Shown here: positions 34,495-44,126 of the stretch, in pieces
How positions within the stretch are numbered: position 1 is the first letter of the stretch
Layout: every line of letters begins with the position of its first letter
NCBI GenBank assembly: GCA_964540295.1
Contig: CAZIMT010000001.1
Location: forward strand, 1-64,000
Reading direction: 5' to 3'
DNA length: 64,000 nucleotides
Source: CAZCPB01 sp964540295
GTDB lineage: Bacteria > Planctomycetota > Phycisphaerae > Phycisphaerales > UBA1924
The notes under the pieces: model-generated
Told to the model about the DNA's origin: nothing
Database searches by the model: none
The model's input: only the letters and a program-made list of their open reading frames with translations
Program-made: the position numbers and the translations under genes

Positions 34495-37050
34495 CTATCG
34501 CCGCGCTCGCATCGCCGCCCACAGGCTCAGGGGCCAGACGCCCGCGAGCATGACCAGCACGCACACGATAAGCCCGACGTTGATGAGCGTTCCCAGCGAG
34601 CGCACGGCGGGGACGCTCGTGAGCACGAGCGAGCCGAAGCCGAGGATGGTGGTACTAGCGCAGACGATCATGGCGGTACAGCCGGGCGAAAACTGCCGGA
34701 GCAGCGTGCGCAGGTCGGGGCGGTTCTGGACGAGCGACGCGGCGAAGACGCCATAGTCGACGGTGATCCCCATCAAGAGCGGGAGCATGACGAGGTTAAC
34801 CAAGTTGATCCGTTGCCCGACCAGCCGCATGAACACGAGCAGGCCGAGCAGGCTGATGATCGCGGGAGCGGCGGCGATCAGAGCAAGCCGCAGAGACCGG
34901 AAATGAACGAGCAGGAAGATCAAGATGGCAAGCATCGCCACGGCGAGCAGCGTCGGGACCTCGTGCTGGATCGCGGCCTCGACATCGTGGGTGATCGCAA
35001 CGGTGCCGGTGACGGAAACGCCGTCGAGGCCGGTAAGCGAATCGCGGAGCGTGGAGAGCAGATCCTCGCGTGCGGCGTGGGATTCGACCGGCGCGGCGAG
35101 CACTACGGTGACGAGGCTCTCCGTCGCGGGTGCGCCAGCGAGGGCCGCATAGGGGAGGAGCATGCGACCGACCGACGAGTAGCGCGACAGATCGGCGATC
35201 GTTGGCGGCGGACCGGGCGTGAGCAGTTGGCTCAGGAATGTTGAATACGCGGCGAACGCGCTGGCGCGGAACGCGCTTGACTCTGCCGCCGTTTGGAAAT
35301 CGCTGGTCACCCGTCCGGCCCAGGCAGGATCGATCTCGTGAGCGCGAGCGGCGGCGCGATCCGGATCAGGAAGGAACGACGCGAGGCTGAACGAGCCGCG
35401 CACGCCGACGGATTCCATGCGCTGGCTGGAGAGACGTTCGCGGACGCGGTGCGCGAGCCGAAGTAAGTCATCGGAAGAATCGGCGCGGAGGTGGATGAGC
35501 ACCGAGTCGGCGGGGAGGCCCATCCGTCGCGTGATCTCGCGCTGCGCATCGAGCGGCGGGTTGGGTCTGGGGTGGAGCGAGGTCAGTTCTGAGTCCACGT
35601 TGGGCCGAGCACCGCCCGCGACCCATGCCGTGATGACGAGCGCGGACGCGATGGCCGTGAGCGTGACGAGCGTACGGCTGTGTCTGGTCAGCCACACGGC
35701 GAGAGACCTTGGGGCGACCCATCGCGCGGTGACGGCCTTGGATTGCCAGCCGATTCGATCGAGAAAGATCAGGGCCGCGGGCAGCACGACGAGCGTGGCG
35801 AGCCAGCACGCGAGCAGGCTGATCGATCCGATGACCGCAAAGTCGCGGAGCACCCGCACGGGCGAGAACACGATCGCCGCTAGCCCGATGACCGAGGTGA
35901 TGCACGCGGCGAACATGGGAGCCTTCATGTGCGTGATCGTGAACGCCGCGGATTCGGCCGATGTGTGTCCGCGTCGGCGTGCTTGTTCGTAGTGGGCGAG
36001 GAAGTGGATGGAGTAGTCGATGCCGATGCCGCTGAGCGTGCCGCCGACAACGGCCGCGAGCGGGGTGATGCTGGGGGTAAACGCGGCGTACGCGCCGAAG
36101 CCGCAGACGAGGCCGAGCGTGACGGGGAGCATCGCGAGCAGGAAGATCCGGATCGGCTTGCGATAGAGCACGGCGAAGAGGACAACGAACGAGACGAGCG
36201 AAGAGGAGATGCCGAGGATCGAATCAGAGCGGATCGCTCCGACGTTGTAGGCGGCGATGGCGTACGCGCCAGCGAACGAGACCTTGAGCGTGCCGGGGTC
36301 GGCCTTGTTGACGCACGTTGCGACCAGCGCGGTGAGATCGCGGCAGAACTGAAGATCATCGGGACCTTTAAGGCCGGTGACGCGGATTAGCAGGGCGCGG
36401 CCGTCGGTCGAGAGCAGGAGGCCGTCGTTGCCGAACTGATCGGCGGCGAGCGCGAGGGCGGACTGGCTGAGCGTGGCGCGGAGGAACTCGTGAAGTCGAA
36501 GCGGGTCTTTGAGAATCGCCTTTCCCAGGCCTTCGGAGCCCGGGCCCGGGACTGTGAGCACGGCCTTGCTGCGCGCGAGCTGGGCCCGCATTCCTCCCGG
36601 CGTGAGTCGCTCTTTCAACTCGGTGAAGACGGAAGAGTCGAGGTAGTACAGGCCACCCGGCACGACGACGCGCTCGAAGAACTCGCGTGTTTCCGGGTCG
36701 GTACGAAATCCAACGCTGGCGACGAGCGTGCCCGCGTTCGGCTGCGCATCGATCGCGGAGCGGAGCCTCTCTGCAAAGGCCACGAGGGGCGCGGGGTCGT
36801 TGGACGTCGCCTCGGGCGAGAGTTCGGCGAAGACGAGCAGATCGTTCACCACGGGAAAGTCGTGCATCACACGGCTCATCGCGGCGACGCTCGGGTCGCG
36901 CGCGTCGAGCAATTTTTGGAGTGACGCTTCGGGGCGCAGCCGCAGCATGGACAGGCCCGCGATGAGCGTGACCAGCGCGGCCAGCGTGAGCACGAGGGCC
37001 GGTCGTCGTACAACGAACGGCAGCGGCGTGGGCGGACGAAGTGCGTTCAT
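34495..37050 (-). CDS. MMPL/RND-superfamily exporter (851 aa)
   Basis: A 12-helix inner-membrane transporter with the RND/MMPL double layout: a helix near residue 18, a large periplasmic loop, helices 240-450, a second loop and a final helix block from about 700. GIGIDYSIHFLAHYEQARRRG near residue 345 and MGITVDYGVFAASLV near residue 780 are the MMPL GxxxDY signatures with the proton-relay Asp. Transporters of this group in aryl-polyene clusters are thought to move the lipid-linked pigment across the inner membrane. Its ATG overlaps the upstream lipoprotein stop by 4 nt. It is the last gene of the operon. Confidence 0.85.
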   Translation of the reverse strand: MNALRPPTPLPFVVRRPALVLTLAALVTLIAGLSMLRLRPEASLQKLLDARDPSVAAMSRVMHDFPVVNDLLVFAELSPEATSNDPAPLVAFAERLRSAIDAQPNAGTLVASVGFRTDPETREFFERVVVPGGLYYLDSSVFTELKERLTPGGMRAQLARSKAVLTVPGPGSEGLGKAILKDPLRLHEFLRATLSQSALALAADQFGNDGLLLSTDGRALLIRVTGLKGPDDLQFCRDLTALVATCVNKADPGTLKVSFAGAYAIAAYNVGAIRSDSILGISSSLVSFVVLFAVLYRKPIRIFLLAMLPVTLGLVCGFGAYAAFTPSITPLAAVVGGTLSGIGIDYSIHFLAHYEQARRRGHTSAESAAFTITHMKAPMFAACITSVIGLAAIVFSPVRVLRDFAVIGSISLLACWLATLVVLPAALIFLDRIGWQSKAVTARWVAPRSLAVWLTRHSRTLVTLTAIASALVITAWVAGGARPNVDSELTSLHPRPNPPLDAQREITRRMGLPADSVLIHLRADSSDDLLRLAHRVRERLSSQRMESVGVRGSFSLASFLPDPDRAAARAHEIDPAWAGRVTSDFQTAAESSAFRASAFAAYSTFLSQLLTPGPPPTIADLSRYSSVGRMLLPYAALAGAPATESLVTVVLAAPVESHAAREDLLSTLRDSLTGLDGVSVTGTVAITHDVEAAIQHEVPTLLAVAMLAILIFLLVHFRSLRLALIAAAPAIISLLGLLVFMRLVGQRINLVNLVMLPLLMGITVDYGVFAASLVQNRPDLRTLLRQFSPGCTAMIVCASTTILGFGSLVLTSVPAVRSLGTLINVGLIVCVLVMLAGVWPLSLWAAMRARR

Positions 37051-37862
37051 GGCAGCTTCCGCGCCCGAAACGGCGGCGTGAATGCGGACTCCGGCGCCGC
37101 GTTGACGCTGAGGGTGCGGGTGATGATTGTCATCCGGCCCGAGCTGCTGACGGCGTGGATCTCAAGCGGCCAGGTGACGCCTTCGAGTTCGTGATAGTCC
37201 ATCATTTCCAGCGAGAACACGCTCTTGCCGGTTGGATCGATGACGTCGGCTCGCGTGGTTGTGAGCGTTGATCGCGCGACGACGGTGCGGAGGACTCGAC
37301 CCGCGGCGAGCGATCGCGTTGTGATGAGCGTGTCGCCCATCACCATCGGCGGCGCGACCTCGGTCGCCTTCGCGTCCGCGCGCTCGCGCACAATGTCGTT
37401 CGGAACAGCGCGACCCCACAGCACAGCCATCCAGTCGGGTAAGGCTTCGGATGTTCTCGCGAGCGAATCCGAGAGTGGCGAGGGAGCTTCGTTTGGCTGG
37501 TTGCTCGTGGGCGTTGTGGCGGTCGGTTCTTCGGCGGAATAGAGCCAAACTCCTTCGGGAACGACGGTGAGATCGAAGACGGCCTGGCCGAGCTTCCAGG
37601 CTCGCACGCGAGCGCGATCGGGTGGCTGCATGACGTACGCCGCTTCGAACCGCACGTTGCCGTGCGTCGGATCGTCGAGCACGAGTTCGCCGCGGCCTGA
37701 GAGCGTGCGGATCTGCGCCATCCGGTTCTGCATGGTCGCGATGGACGCTCGAGCGTCCGTCGGCGCGTACGTTGGGAGCGGCTTTGAAACGCAGCCCGAT
37801 AGGGGAGCGAGCGCGAGGATCGCGGTAACGCAGAGCGAGCCGGTCGTGTCGCGAAGGTTCAT
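37047..37862 (-). CDS. Periplasmic/outer-membrane lipoprotein, LolB-like (271 aa)
   Basis: A lipoprotein signal peptide (ILALAPLSGC, lipidated Cys near residue 22) leads into a domain resembling LolB/DUF4292. MAQIRTLSGRGELVLDD near residue 46 is followed by AYVMQPPDRARVRAWKLGQAVFDLTV near residue 75, the pattern of a half-barrel that binds acyl chains. It may receive or hold the lipidated polyene during export. It overlaps the ligase stop (ATGA at 37859-37862) and the MMPL start, so the three are probably made together. Confidence 0.7.
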   Translation of the reverse strand: MNLRDTTGSLCVTAILALAPLSGCVSKPLPTYAPTDARASIATMQNRMAQIRTLSGRGELVLDDPTHGNVRFEAAYVMQPPDRARVRAWKLGQAVFDLTVVPEGVWLYSAEEPTATTPTSNQPNEAPSPLSDSLARTSEALPDWMAVLWGRAVPNDIVRERADAKATEVAPPMVMGDTLITTRSLAAGRVLRTVVARSTLTTTRADVIDPTGKSVFSLEMMDYHELEGVTWPLEIHAVSSSGRMTIITRTLSVNAAPESAFTPPFRARKLP

Positions 37863-39376
37863 GGTTCTTCCAAGGCGGCGCGGAGGACTTTGCCGCTGGC
37901 CGAGCGGGGGAGTGAGGGCGCAAGTTCGATGATGCGTGGGAGCTTGCCAGCGGCGAGGCGGCCGCGCGCGAAACTGCGCAGGGAATCTTCCGTCGGCGGC
38001 GCGGCCGGATCGCGGGGGACGATGATCGCGCGCAGACGATCGACCGTGCAGCTCTGGCGCATCGGCAAAACAAGGCATTCCGCGACTCCCGCGTGTTCCT
38101 GAAAGACAGCCTCGACTTCGAGCGGGTTGACCTTGAGCCCGCCGGTATCGATCAGCAAGCGGCGGCGGCCCGTGATCGTGACGCGGCCTTGGAGATCGAC
38201 GCGGCCCAGGTCTCCGGTGACGAAGTGACCGTGCTCCATCGGAGCGGGCTCTCCGACGTACCCGCAGAGCATCGACGGAGAGTGGACCAGCAGCTCGCCC
38301 TCCGCGCCCTCGGGCGCGCCCGCGCGCGAATCCGGGTCCACGACCAGGATCGACACGCTGCGCATGGGGCGGCCGACGCAGCTGGCGTCGAAGTTCGCAT
38401 CGCGCGGATCGTTGAACGTGACGGACCCGATCTCGGTCATCCCGTAGACCTGGCCGATTTTGAGCGAGCAGTGCTGGGTGAATTGATCGCGGACCGACGC
38501 GGGGAGCGGTGCGCCGGCCGAATAGATCAATCGAAGCGTCCTCATGCTTGCGACTGGAGAGTTCGTGCCGCAGAGGATTTCGATCATCGCGGGGACCGCC
38601 GGGAGGATGGAGATGTCGAACCCGGCAAGCCGCGCGAGTGATGCGAGGTCCATCCCGTCGGTGAGAACGACCGATGCTCCAGCCGTCAGCGGGCCGAGCA
38701 GCCCGTGCTCGAGGCCGTAGGAATGCGTCAGCGGAACAGCGGCGAGCACGCGGTCGTGCCTGGTCAATCCGATGGCTTCGACCATGTCTCGCGCGACCGC
38801 ATCGAGCGATTCAACGGATCGATGGACGATCTTCGGAGCGGACGTCGTCCCTGAGCTTGCAAGAAGAATGCCGGTCGAAGGCGTTTGCCGGGTGAACTGT
38901 GCGAGATCTTTGGGAGATAAGGCGATCGCGAAGTGTGTCGCAGAGTTCTCTGTGCCGAGAACTCGCGGCGTCAGGGATTCAGCGTCAACGCGACCGCGGA
39001 CTGTGGTCACGATCGTCTTCGCGCCCGACTCGATCACGAGCCGATCTACTTCGAGCTTTGGAACGGCCGGGGACACCGGGAAAACTGAAACTTTCACCAC
39101 GAGCGCTGCGAGGAACCAGATCGCGAAGTCGACGACGTTCGCGCATTGAAGGATCATCGGCCTTCGATCAGCAGCGATGACGAAGAGGTGGTCCGCCGCT
39201 TCAGTGACTCGCTGCCAAAGTTCCGCATACGAGAGCCCATCGCCGGACCGAGCGTCGATGTACGCGGGGTGGTTCGGCCTGTCTTGCGCGGTGCGCGCGA
39301 TCGCTCGAAGAAGTTCCGAGGCGTCGGTTTCGGCGGTGCGAGAATGGATCTTCAACCTCCGGGTTCTGGTCAGCAA
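37859..39376 (-). CDS. AMP-forming acyl/aryl ligase (505 aa)
   Basis: An adenylate-forming enzyme (ANL family) that activates a carboxylic acid with ATP, here probably hydroxybenzoate, and passes it to the ACP. LLASSGTTSAPKIVHRS near residue 170 is the P-loop, YGMTEIGSVTF near residue 312 is the A5 region, TGDLGRVDLQGRVTITGR near residue 388 is the A7/A8 hinge, and RSASGKVLR at the C-terminus carries the adenylation Lys. The start is TTG 39376, 3 nt after the halogenase-like stop, without a clear ribosome-binding site. Aryl specificity is inferred from the chorismatase two genes upstream. Confidence 0.82.
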   Translation of the reverse strand: MLTRTRRLKIHSRTAETDASELLRAIARTAQDRPNHPAYIDARSGDGLSYAELWQRVTEAADHLFVIAADRRPMILQCANVVDFAIWFLAALVVKVSVFPVSPAVPKLEVDRLVIESGAKTIVTTVRGRVDAESLTPRVLGTENSATHFAIALSPKDLAQFTRQTPSTGILLASSGTTSAPKIVHRSVESLDAVARDMVEAIGLTRHDRVLAAVPLTHSYGLEHGLLGPLTAGASVVLTDGMDLASLARLAGFDISILPAVPAMIEILCGTNSPVASMRTLRLIYSAGAPLPASVRDQFTQHCSLKIGQVYGMTEIGSVTFNDPRDANFDASCVGRPMRSVSILVVDPDSRAGAPEGAEGELLVHSPSMLCGYVGEPAPMEHGHFVTGDLGRVDLQGRVTITGRRRLLIDTGGLKVNPLEVEAVFQEHAGVAECLVLPMRQSCTVDRLRAIIVPRDPAAPPTEDSLRSFARGRLAAGKLPRIIELAPSLPRSASGKVLRAALEEP

Positions 39377-39379
39377 CGC

Positions 39380-40714
39380 TCACACGCTCGCGGCCAACTC
39401 TGGGTGTGCTCGCTCGTGCGTTCGTTCCGGCGACGGCGCGACAGGACGCTCACGCAGGAGTGAGAAGCTGCGCCGGTGCGGCACGAGCGGGACGTGCTCC
39501 TGGAGTTGTACGCAGACCTCGAAGAACTTGAGCCGCCAGCGGAGCGACCATACGGGCCTCGGGAAGACCTGCCCGGCGAGGATCGAGATGATCGCCGCGT
39601 GGACGCGCACCGGGCCGGTGCCGTTCATGAACAGTTCGCGGAACGAGTGCTTGTAGTACATTCGGATGAGATTCCAGAAGACCGAAGTGCTGCCCTTGAT
39701 GAACGTTCGGTACTGGTGCTGGGCACGCGAGGGCGAGATCGTGCCGCGGAACATGGCATCGGCGAGCGTCGCGGCGTGGTTACCTCCCATCATCGCGAGA
39801 GTCACGCCGGTCGAGAAGATTGGGTCGAGGAAACAGCCCGCGTCGCCGACCATAAAATAGCCGGGCCCGGCGAAGGGCTCGCAGGTGTAGCTGAAGTCCG
39901 ACAGCACCCGGTTGTCCGTGCTGCCGACGGCGTTGCGCATGCGATGACGGACCACGGGGCAGCGTGCGATCGCCCACTGAAGGATCTTGTTGGCGGGCAC
40001 GCCGAGCTCGCGCACGAAGGAGGGGCGCGTCACGAAGCCCACGCTGGTCTTGTCGGTGCCGATGCCGATGAGCCAGAACCACCCCTCGTCGCTCATGATG
40101 ATCCCGGGGTGGCCGCCGTCCTCGCCTTCGAGACGCTCGACGCCGTCGAAGTGCTCAAAATACGCGACTTTCTGGAGTTCGGGCTCGTCAAACGTGCGGC
40201 GCTGGCCGAGGTGTCGGCCCACAACCGTGCCGTGCCCGCTGGCGTCGATAAGCAGTCGCCCATGAACCGGACCGCGGTCGGTGTCGATGGTGACGGCTCC
40301 ATCGCGCAGCTCGCGGATCGCGCGTGCGGGTCGGTCCTCGAAGATCATCGCGCCAGCTTTGCGCGCCTCGTTGAGCAGCATCGCGTCAAAGTGCGAGCGT
40401 TCGACGTTGAACACCGGGAACCCGGGGAGAAGCCCGTCGGTGAAGCGGAATCGCCGCGTGTTGAAGTCGTCGCCGAAGCCGAACTCGGCACCGTACTTCG
40501 GAACGTGCGGGAGAGCGCGCACCGCCACTTCGAGCCCCAGTTCCTTGATCAGCGGCATGTTGCGGGGCAGGATCGACTCGCCGATGTGAAAGCGAGGGTG
40601 CTGGTCCTTCTCCAGCACGCAAACCCGGTAGCCGTCGCGCGCGAGGCGGAGTGCGGCGATGGAACCTGCCGGGCCGCCGCCAATCACGATGACGTCGTGC
40701 CGTTCGTGGGTCAT
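39380..40714 (-). CDS. FAD-dependent halogenase-like oxidoreductase (444 aa)
   Basis: The FAD site IVIGGGPAGSIAALRLA (GxGxxG at residues 12-17), the GESILPR motif near residue 45, the LIDASGHGTVVGR motif near 156 and MVGDAGCFLDPIFSTGV near 310 place it in the flavin-dependent halogenase/geranylgeranyl-reductase family. A halogenase-type WxWxI segment (W212, W214 in GWFWLIGI) and KYGAEF with Lys73 favour the phenolic/pyrrolic halogenase branch. It might halogenate the aryl head, as xanthomonadins are brominated, but reductase activity is also possible. It overlaps the chorismatase stop by 4 nt. Confidence 0.78.
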   Translation of the reverse strand: MTHERHDVIVIGGGPAGSIAALRLARDGYRVCVLEKDQHPRFHIGESILPRNMPLIKELGLEVAVRALPHVPKYGAEFGFGDDFNTRRFRFTDGLLPGFPVFNVERSHFDAMLLNEARKAGAMIFEDRPARAIRELRDGAVTIDTDRGPVHGRLLIDASGHGTVVGRHLGQRRTFDEPELQKVAYFEHFDGVERLEGEDGGHPGIIMSDEGWFWLIGIGTDKTSVGFVTRPSFVRELGVPANKILQWAIARCPVVRHRMRNAVGSTDNRVLSDFSYTCEPFAGPGYFMVGDAGCFLDPIFSTGVTLAMMGGNHAATLADAMFRGTISPSRAQHQYRTFIKGSTSVFWNLIRMYYKHSFRELFMNGTGPVRVHAAIISILAGQVFPRPVWSLRWRLKFFEVCVQLQEHVPLVPHRRSFSLLRERPVAPSPERTHERAHPELAASV

Positions 40715-41730
40715 AGGTACTTCCTCCTGGTCATCGACGAGGTTCTTGACGAGCCCGCAGAGGTTTTCAAGGCGGTCTTTCTGGCCACCCTTGCCACCGC
40801 TTCGATCTCCACCAGCAGCTCACTCCTGCAGAGCTGCGCTGGGAGAATCTCGATCGTTTGCGAATCGGGAAACGAACGCCGCGACCACTCGCGGACGCTT
40901 TGTTCGTCCTCGGCTCTCGCCATGTAGATCCGGGCGTGGTCGACGCGGCGGGGGGGAACGATCAGCCCGTCGGTGTCGGCGTGCTCGATCACGCGAGAGA
41001 TGTTGTTGATCGTCGCGTCCCACTGTGCGCGGGCGTCCCCGTCGTGCACGCTCTCTTCTCCGATGACGGCCGCGGTGCCGGAGATGAGAAGCGTGCGGTC
41101 TTCATCGTTGATCGCCGTGGCACGCGCAAAGCATGGCGGGACACGGCCCCAGCGCGACGAGTAGTGATACGCGGGGATCTGGGCAGGATTCTCGACTGAG
41201 ATGCCCGCCCGCTCCATCGCGAGCGCGTGAATGAACAGATCCGTCCCGAGATGGCCCACGCCCGAAGCCGCGGGAGCGTTTGCGGCGATGCCCGCCTTTC
41301 CTCTGTGCAAGTCGGAGAGAGCGGAAAAACGGCCTGCGTTGAAGGTCATATAGCGCGCTTCCCCCCCGGCCATACGGTCGTGGATCCCCGGGATGAAGTT
41401 CCACATTCGAACGACGTGGCGGTGCGCAGGGGCTTGGAGTGCGCTGTCATGTAGCGCCGACCGAACGAGCGCGTAAGCAGACGCGGTCAGATCGCCGAAG
41501 CGACCATCTCGAACTTGCCGCGCGCCTTGGACTCGCACACTGACCAGCGTGGCCACAGGCCCGCGCCGGATCCGCGCCGTCATCTGCTGGGTCGAAGTCT
41601 CAGGGCACACAAACTCTGCGGGCGTGATCTCATCATCGAGCCACGATTCCAGCCAGGGAGGTGGCGCAAGCTCGTCCGTCGGTTCGAACGTCTGCGGCAA
41701 AGCATCGAGATGGCGAGCGTGCGTCGTCAT
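40711..41730 (-). CDS. Chorismatase, XanB2/Hyg5/FkbO-like (339 aa)
   Basis: It matches the chorismatase family, which removes pyruvate from chorismate to give 3- or 4-hydroxybenzoate or a dihydrodiol. VVRMWNFIPGIHD near residue 105 with YMTFNAGRFSAL is the family core, YHYSSRWGRVPPCFARATAI near residue 190 is the substrate pocket, and LCRSELLVEIEAVA at residues 300-313 is the YjgF-like C-terminal strand. Cys301 and Glu308 have the C-x6-E spacing that I recall for 3-hydroxybenzoate-forming enzymes. In Xanthomonas the homologue XanB2 supplies the xanthomonadin starter. Overlaps of 4 nt on both sides place it firmly in the operon. Confidence 0.83.
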   Translation of the reverse strand: MTTHARHLDALPQTFEPTDELAPPPWLESWLDDEITPAEFVCPETSTQQMTARIRRGPVATLVSVRVQGARQVRDGRFGDLTASAYALVRSALHDSALQAPAHRHVVRMWNFIPGIHDRMAGGEARYMTFNAGRFSALSDLHRGKAGIAANAPAASGVGHLGTDLFIHALAMERAGISVENPAQIPAYHYSSRWGRVPPCFARATAINDEDRTLLISGTAAVIGEESVHDGDARAQWDATINNISRVIEHADTDGLIVPPRRVDHARIYMARAEDEQSVREWSRRSFPDSQTIEILPAQLCRSELLVEIEAVARVARKTALKTSAGSSRTSSMTRRKYL

Positions 41731-44126
41731 GCGAGGAGTTGGGCGGTATCGTACCGCGAACCCGGCCGGGCGTTCGGTCCTGACTCAACTTCAACCGCGA
41801 TCCCTGTCGCGATTCCTCCCCAGTCGGTCGCGAGCACAGTGAACGAGCCGGTGTTCGTTTGGTCGTGCGGGAATAGCGCCCCCCGAGGTCTCACGCCGAG
41901 GCAGGCCGTCGCGAGGCTCGCGAGCGGGGTCGCCGAATAAAGCTCACCAACGTGACGGTAGACGCTGCCGAGATTTCCTCCGCACTCGGCCGCTTTGATC
42001 CCGCTGGCCTCGGCCTCGTCGAGCCAGGTCCCGCTAGCCGATCCAAGAATGTTGGTGGGCCTACCGAGTTCGACCAGCGCCCCTGCAACCGCCGCGGGCA
42101 AGCCCTCTGGTGAGGCCGTGCGCGACGCACTGCCCATGACGGTCGCGTATCGCTTCGCGCCACGCTCGCGTGCGGCTTCCGCGGATTCGAGTAGTATCGC
42201 GACTGACCCGGGAGAGCTTTGAAATCCTGACGGCAAGGGAGCGTGCGCGAAGTCGCCCTTGAGCGCTTGCAGCCCGCACGCCGTGTAGGCGCGGTCGATG
42301 ACGGCCTGAGTTTCTTCGGTCGCGGCGACCAGGACTCGATTGCAATCGCCATTGCGGATCCGAAGCCACGCCAATCGCAGCGCGTCGAGCCCCGAGGTTC
42401 GTGTGCCGATAATCGTTTGGCAGCCGCCGCAGATCCCGAACGCCGCGCTGACATGGGCCGCGGCCGCGTTCGGCACGCCCTCCGCGAACAGCATCGGATT
42501 GGCCGCAAGGATCCCTTCACGCACGATCTGTTGGTAGTACTCCAAGCAGTAGTGTGGAGAGCCGTGCATGCTGGCCAGTATGGCCGACATGGCCGAGAGC
42601 GCCACAGGCTGATCGGAGAGCCCCGCGTCCGCGAGCGCGAGAGTCGCTGCGGCCACGGTCATCTTGACGCACGGGCTCATCCGCCGGGCGCGCCGGACGG
42701 TGATAAGCGAGTCCAATGTCACGTCGTCGATCACGCGGTGGTCGGCGGATCGAGCCATGTCCGACGCGGCCCCGTTCTCCTTCACGAAGACTCGTTGTGC
42801 GAGCGCGTCAAGCGTGCAGATGCCCGGGAGAACGACGCCGAGTCCTGTGATGCACACCTCGTGCGGTTCGATGCTGCGCACGACGTGAAGTGAGACGTCG
42901 TTCACGGTCCGCGCACGCGCGCCCGGGGGTAACAGGACGACGCACGTGTTGGCTCCGCCGAACCCGAGCGAGGTGTTTAGCGTGGCGCGGATTGGACGAG
43001 GCTCCGCGACGCCGACGCTCAGCCGGAGCGAGGGGTACTCGACCTCTTCGCGTGAGACGTTCGCGCACGGCGGGACGACCTGATCGCGCAGCGCGAGTGA
43101 CGACAAGATCAATTCCACCGCGCCCGCCCCGCCCAGCGTGTGCCCGAGGTGGCTCTTGAAACCAACCACCGGCACCTCGGCCGTTCTCGCCCCCAAGGTC
43201 GCGGACATTGCGATGTACTCCGACGCGTCGTTGTCAGGCGTGCCTGTTGCGTGCGCCGCGATCATGTCGATGTCCCAAGACGTGAGCGAGGCGCGTGCGA
43301 TCGCGTCGCTCATCGCGCGGATTGCGCCGAGGCCCTCGGGATGCGGCTTGGTCAGGTGGTAGGCGTCGGCCGATTCACCCCACCCCGCGACCACCGCGTG
43401 CGGCACGGTCCCTCGACCAGCCGCGTCGCCATGCCGTTCGAGCACGACAACCCCGTACCCCTCGGCCAGCTTCATCCCCTCGCGGCTCTTTGCAAATGGG
43501 CGCAGAGGCCCCTGCGCCACGACACGCAGCGCGTTGAACCCGCCCCACGCGTACTCGCTGATCGTGTCGTACCCGCCAGCCACCACAAGATCCGCAGCGC
43601 CGGTTTGCAGGAGCGTCACTCCCAGCGCGATTGCGCCCAGACTCGACGAGCACGCGGAGCAGGTCGTTGCGGAACCGCCGCCGAGCCCCAGATCGGCCGT
43701 CGCGTGCGCGGCGGTAGCGCCCGCGAGAAAATGCCGAAGTTCCTCGGGGTTGTCGGTACGCAGGAACCTGCCACCGGCGCGGATGCCGTGCAGCGTCGTG
43801 CCGAGCATCGTTGCGCAGCGTTCGGGGCGATACGGGAGTGAGTCCTCAGCGCCAGCCATGCGCAGAGCTTGCCGCACCGCGTACCGCAAGTACCGCGTCT
43901 CGCGTGGGAGCTGCGGCTCAAACTCCGGCGGAAGCTCGGGGGCCTGACCGCCGTCACGGTCAAGTGGCAGCACCGCCTCCATCGCGCTCATCAGACCCGA
44001 ACCGCATCGGCCCGCGAGCACCTCGCGCCAGACAGTCTCGGCGTCGAGCCCCAGCGATGAAACCAGGCCGAACCCGGTGATCACAATCGGTTCGCGCGAG
44101 CACCGCGGCCCTGATTCACTCCACAT
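41727..44126 (-). CDS. Fused ketosynthase and chain-length factor, KS-CLF in one chain (799 aa)
   Basis: Two thiolase-fold condensing domains in tandem. The N-terminal domain (about 10-400) is a complete ketosynthase: Cys159 in TTCSACSSSLGAI, His291 in HATGTPDND and Lys323/His328 in GFKSHLGHTLG. The C-terminal domain (about 420-799) keeps the fold but not the chemistry: the Cys position is Arg in IGTRTSGLDAL near 575, HATGT becomes SASGT near 697, and the second GH becomes GE near 727. That is the pattern of a chain-length factor. In known aryl-polyene systems KS and CLF are separate subunits of a heterodimer. It should elongate the polyene chain on ACP. Confidence 0.88.
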   Translation of the reverse strand: MWSESGPRCSREPIVITGFGLVSSLGLDAETVWREVLAGRCGSGLMSAMEAVLPLDRDGGQAPELPPEFEPQLPRETRYLRYAVRQALRMAGAEDSLPYRPERCATMLGTTLHGIRAGGRFLRTDNPEELRHFLAGATAAHATADLGLGGGSATTCSACSSSLGAIALGVTLLQTGAADLVVAGGYDTISEYAWGGFNALRVVAQGPLRPFAKSREGMKLAEGYGVVVLERHGDAAGRGTVPHAVVAGWGESADAYHLTKPHPEGLGAIRAMSDAIARASLTSWDIDMIAAHATGTPDNDASEYIAMSATLGARTAEVPVVGFKSHLGHTLGGAGAVELILSSLALRDQVVPPCANVSREEVEYPSLRLSVGVAEPRPIRATLNTSLGFGGANTCVVLLPPGARARTVNDVSLHVVRSIEPHEVCITGLGVVLPGICTLDALAQRVFVKENGAASDMARSADHRVIDDVTLDSLITVRRARRMSPCVKMTVAAATLALADAGLSDQPVALSAMSAILASMHGSPHYCLEYYQQIVREGILAANPMLFAEGVPNAAAAHVSAAFGICGGCQTIIGTRTSGLDALRLAWLRIRNGDCNRVLVAATEETQAVIDRAYTACGLQALKGDFAHAPLPSGFQSSPGSVAILLESAEAARERGAKRYATVMGSASRTASPEGLPAAVAGALVELGRPTNILGSASGTWLDEAEASGIKAAECGGNLGSVYRHVGELYSATPLASLATACLGVRPRGALFPHDQTNTGSFTVLATDWGGIATGIAVEVESGPNARPGSRYDTAQLLA

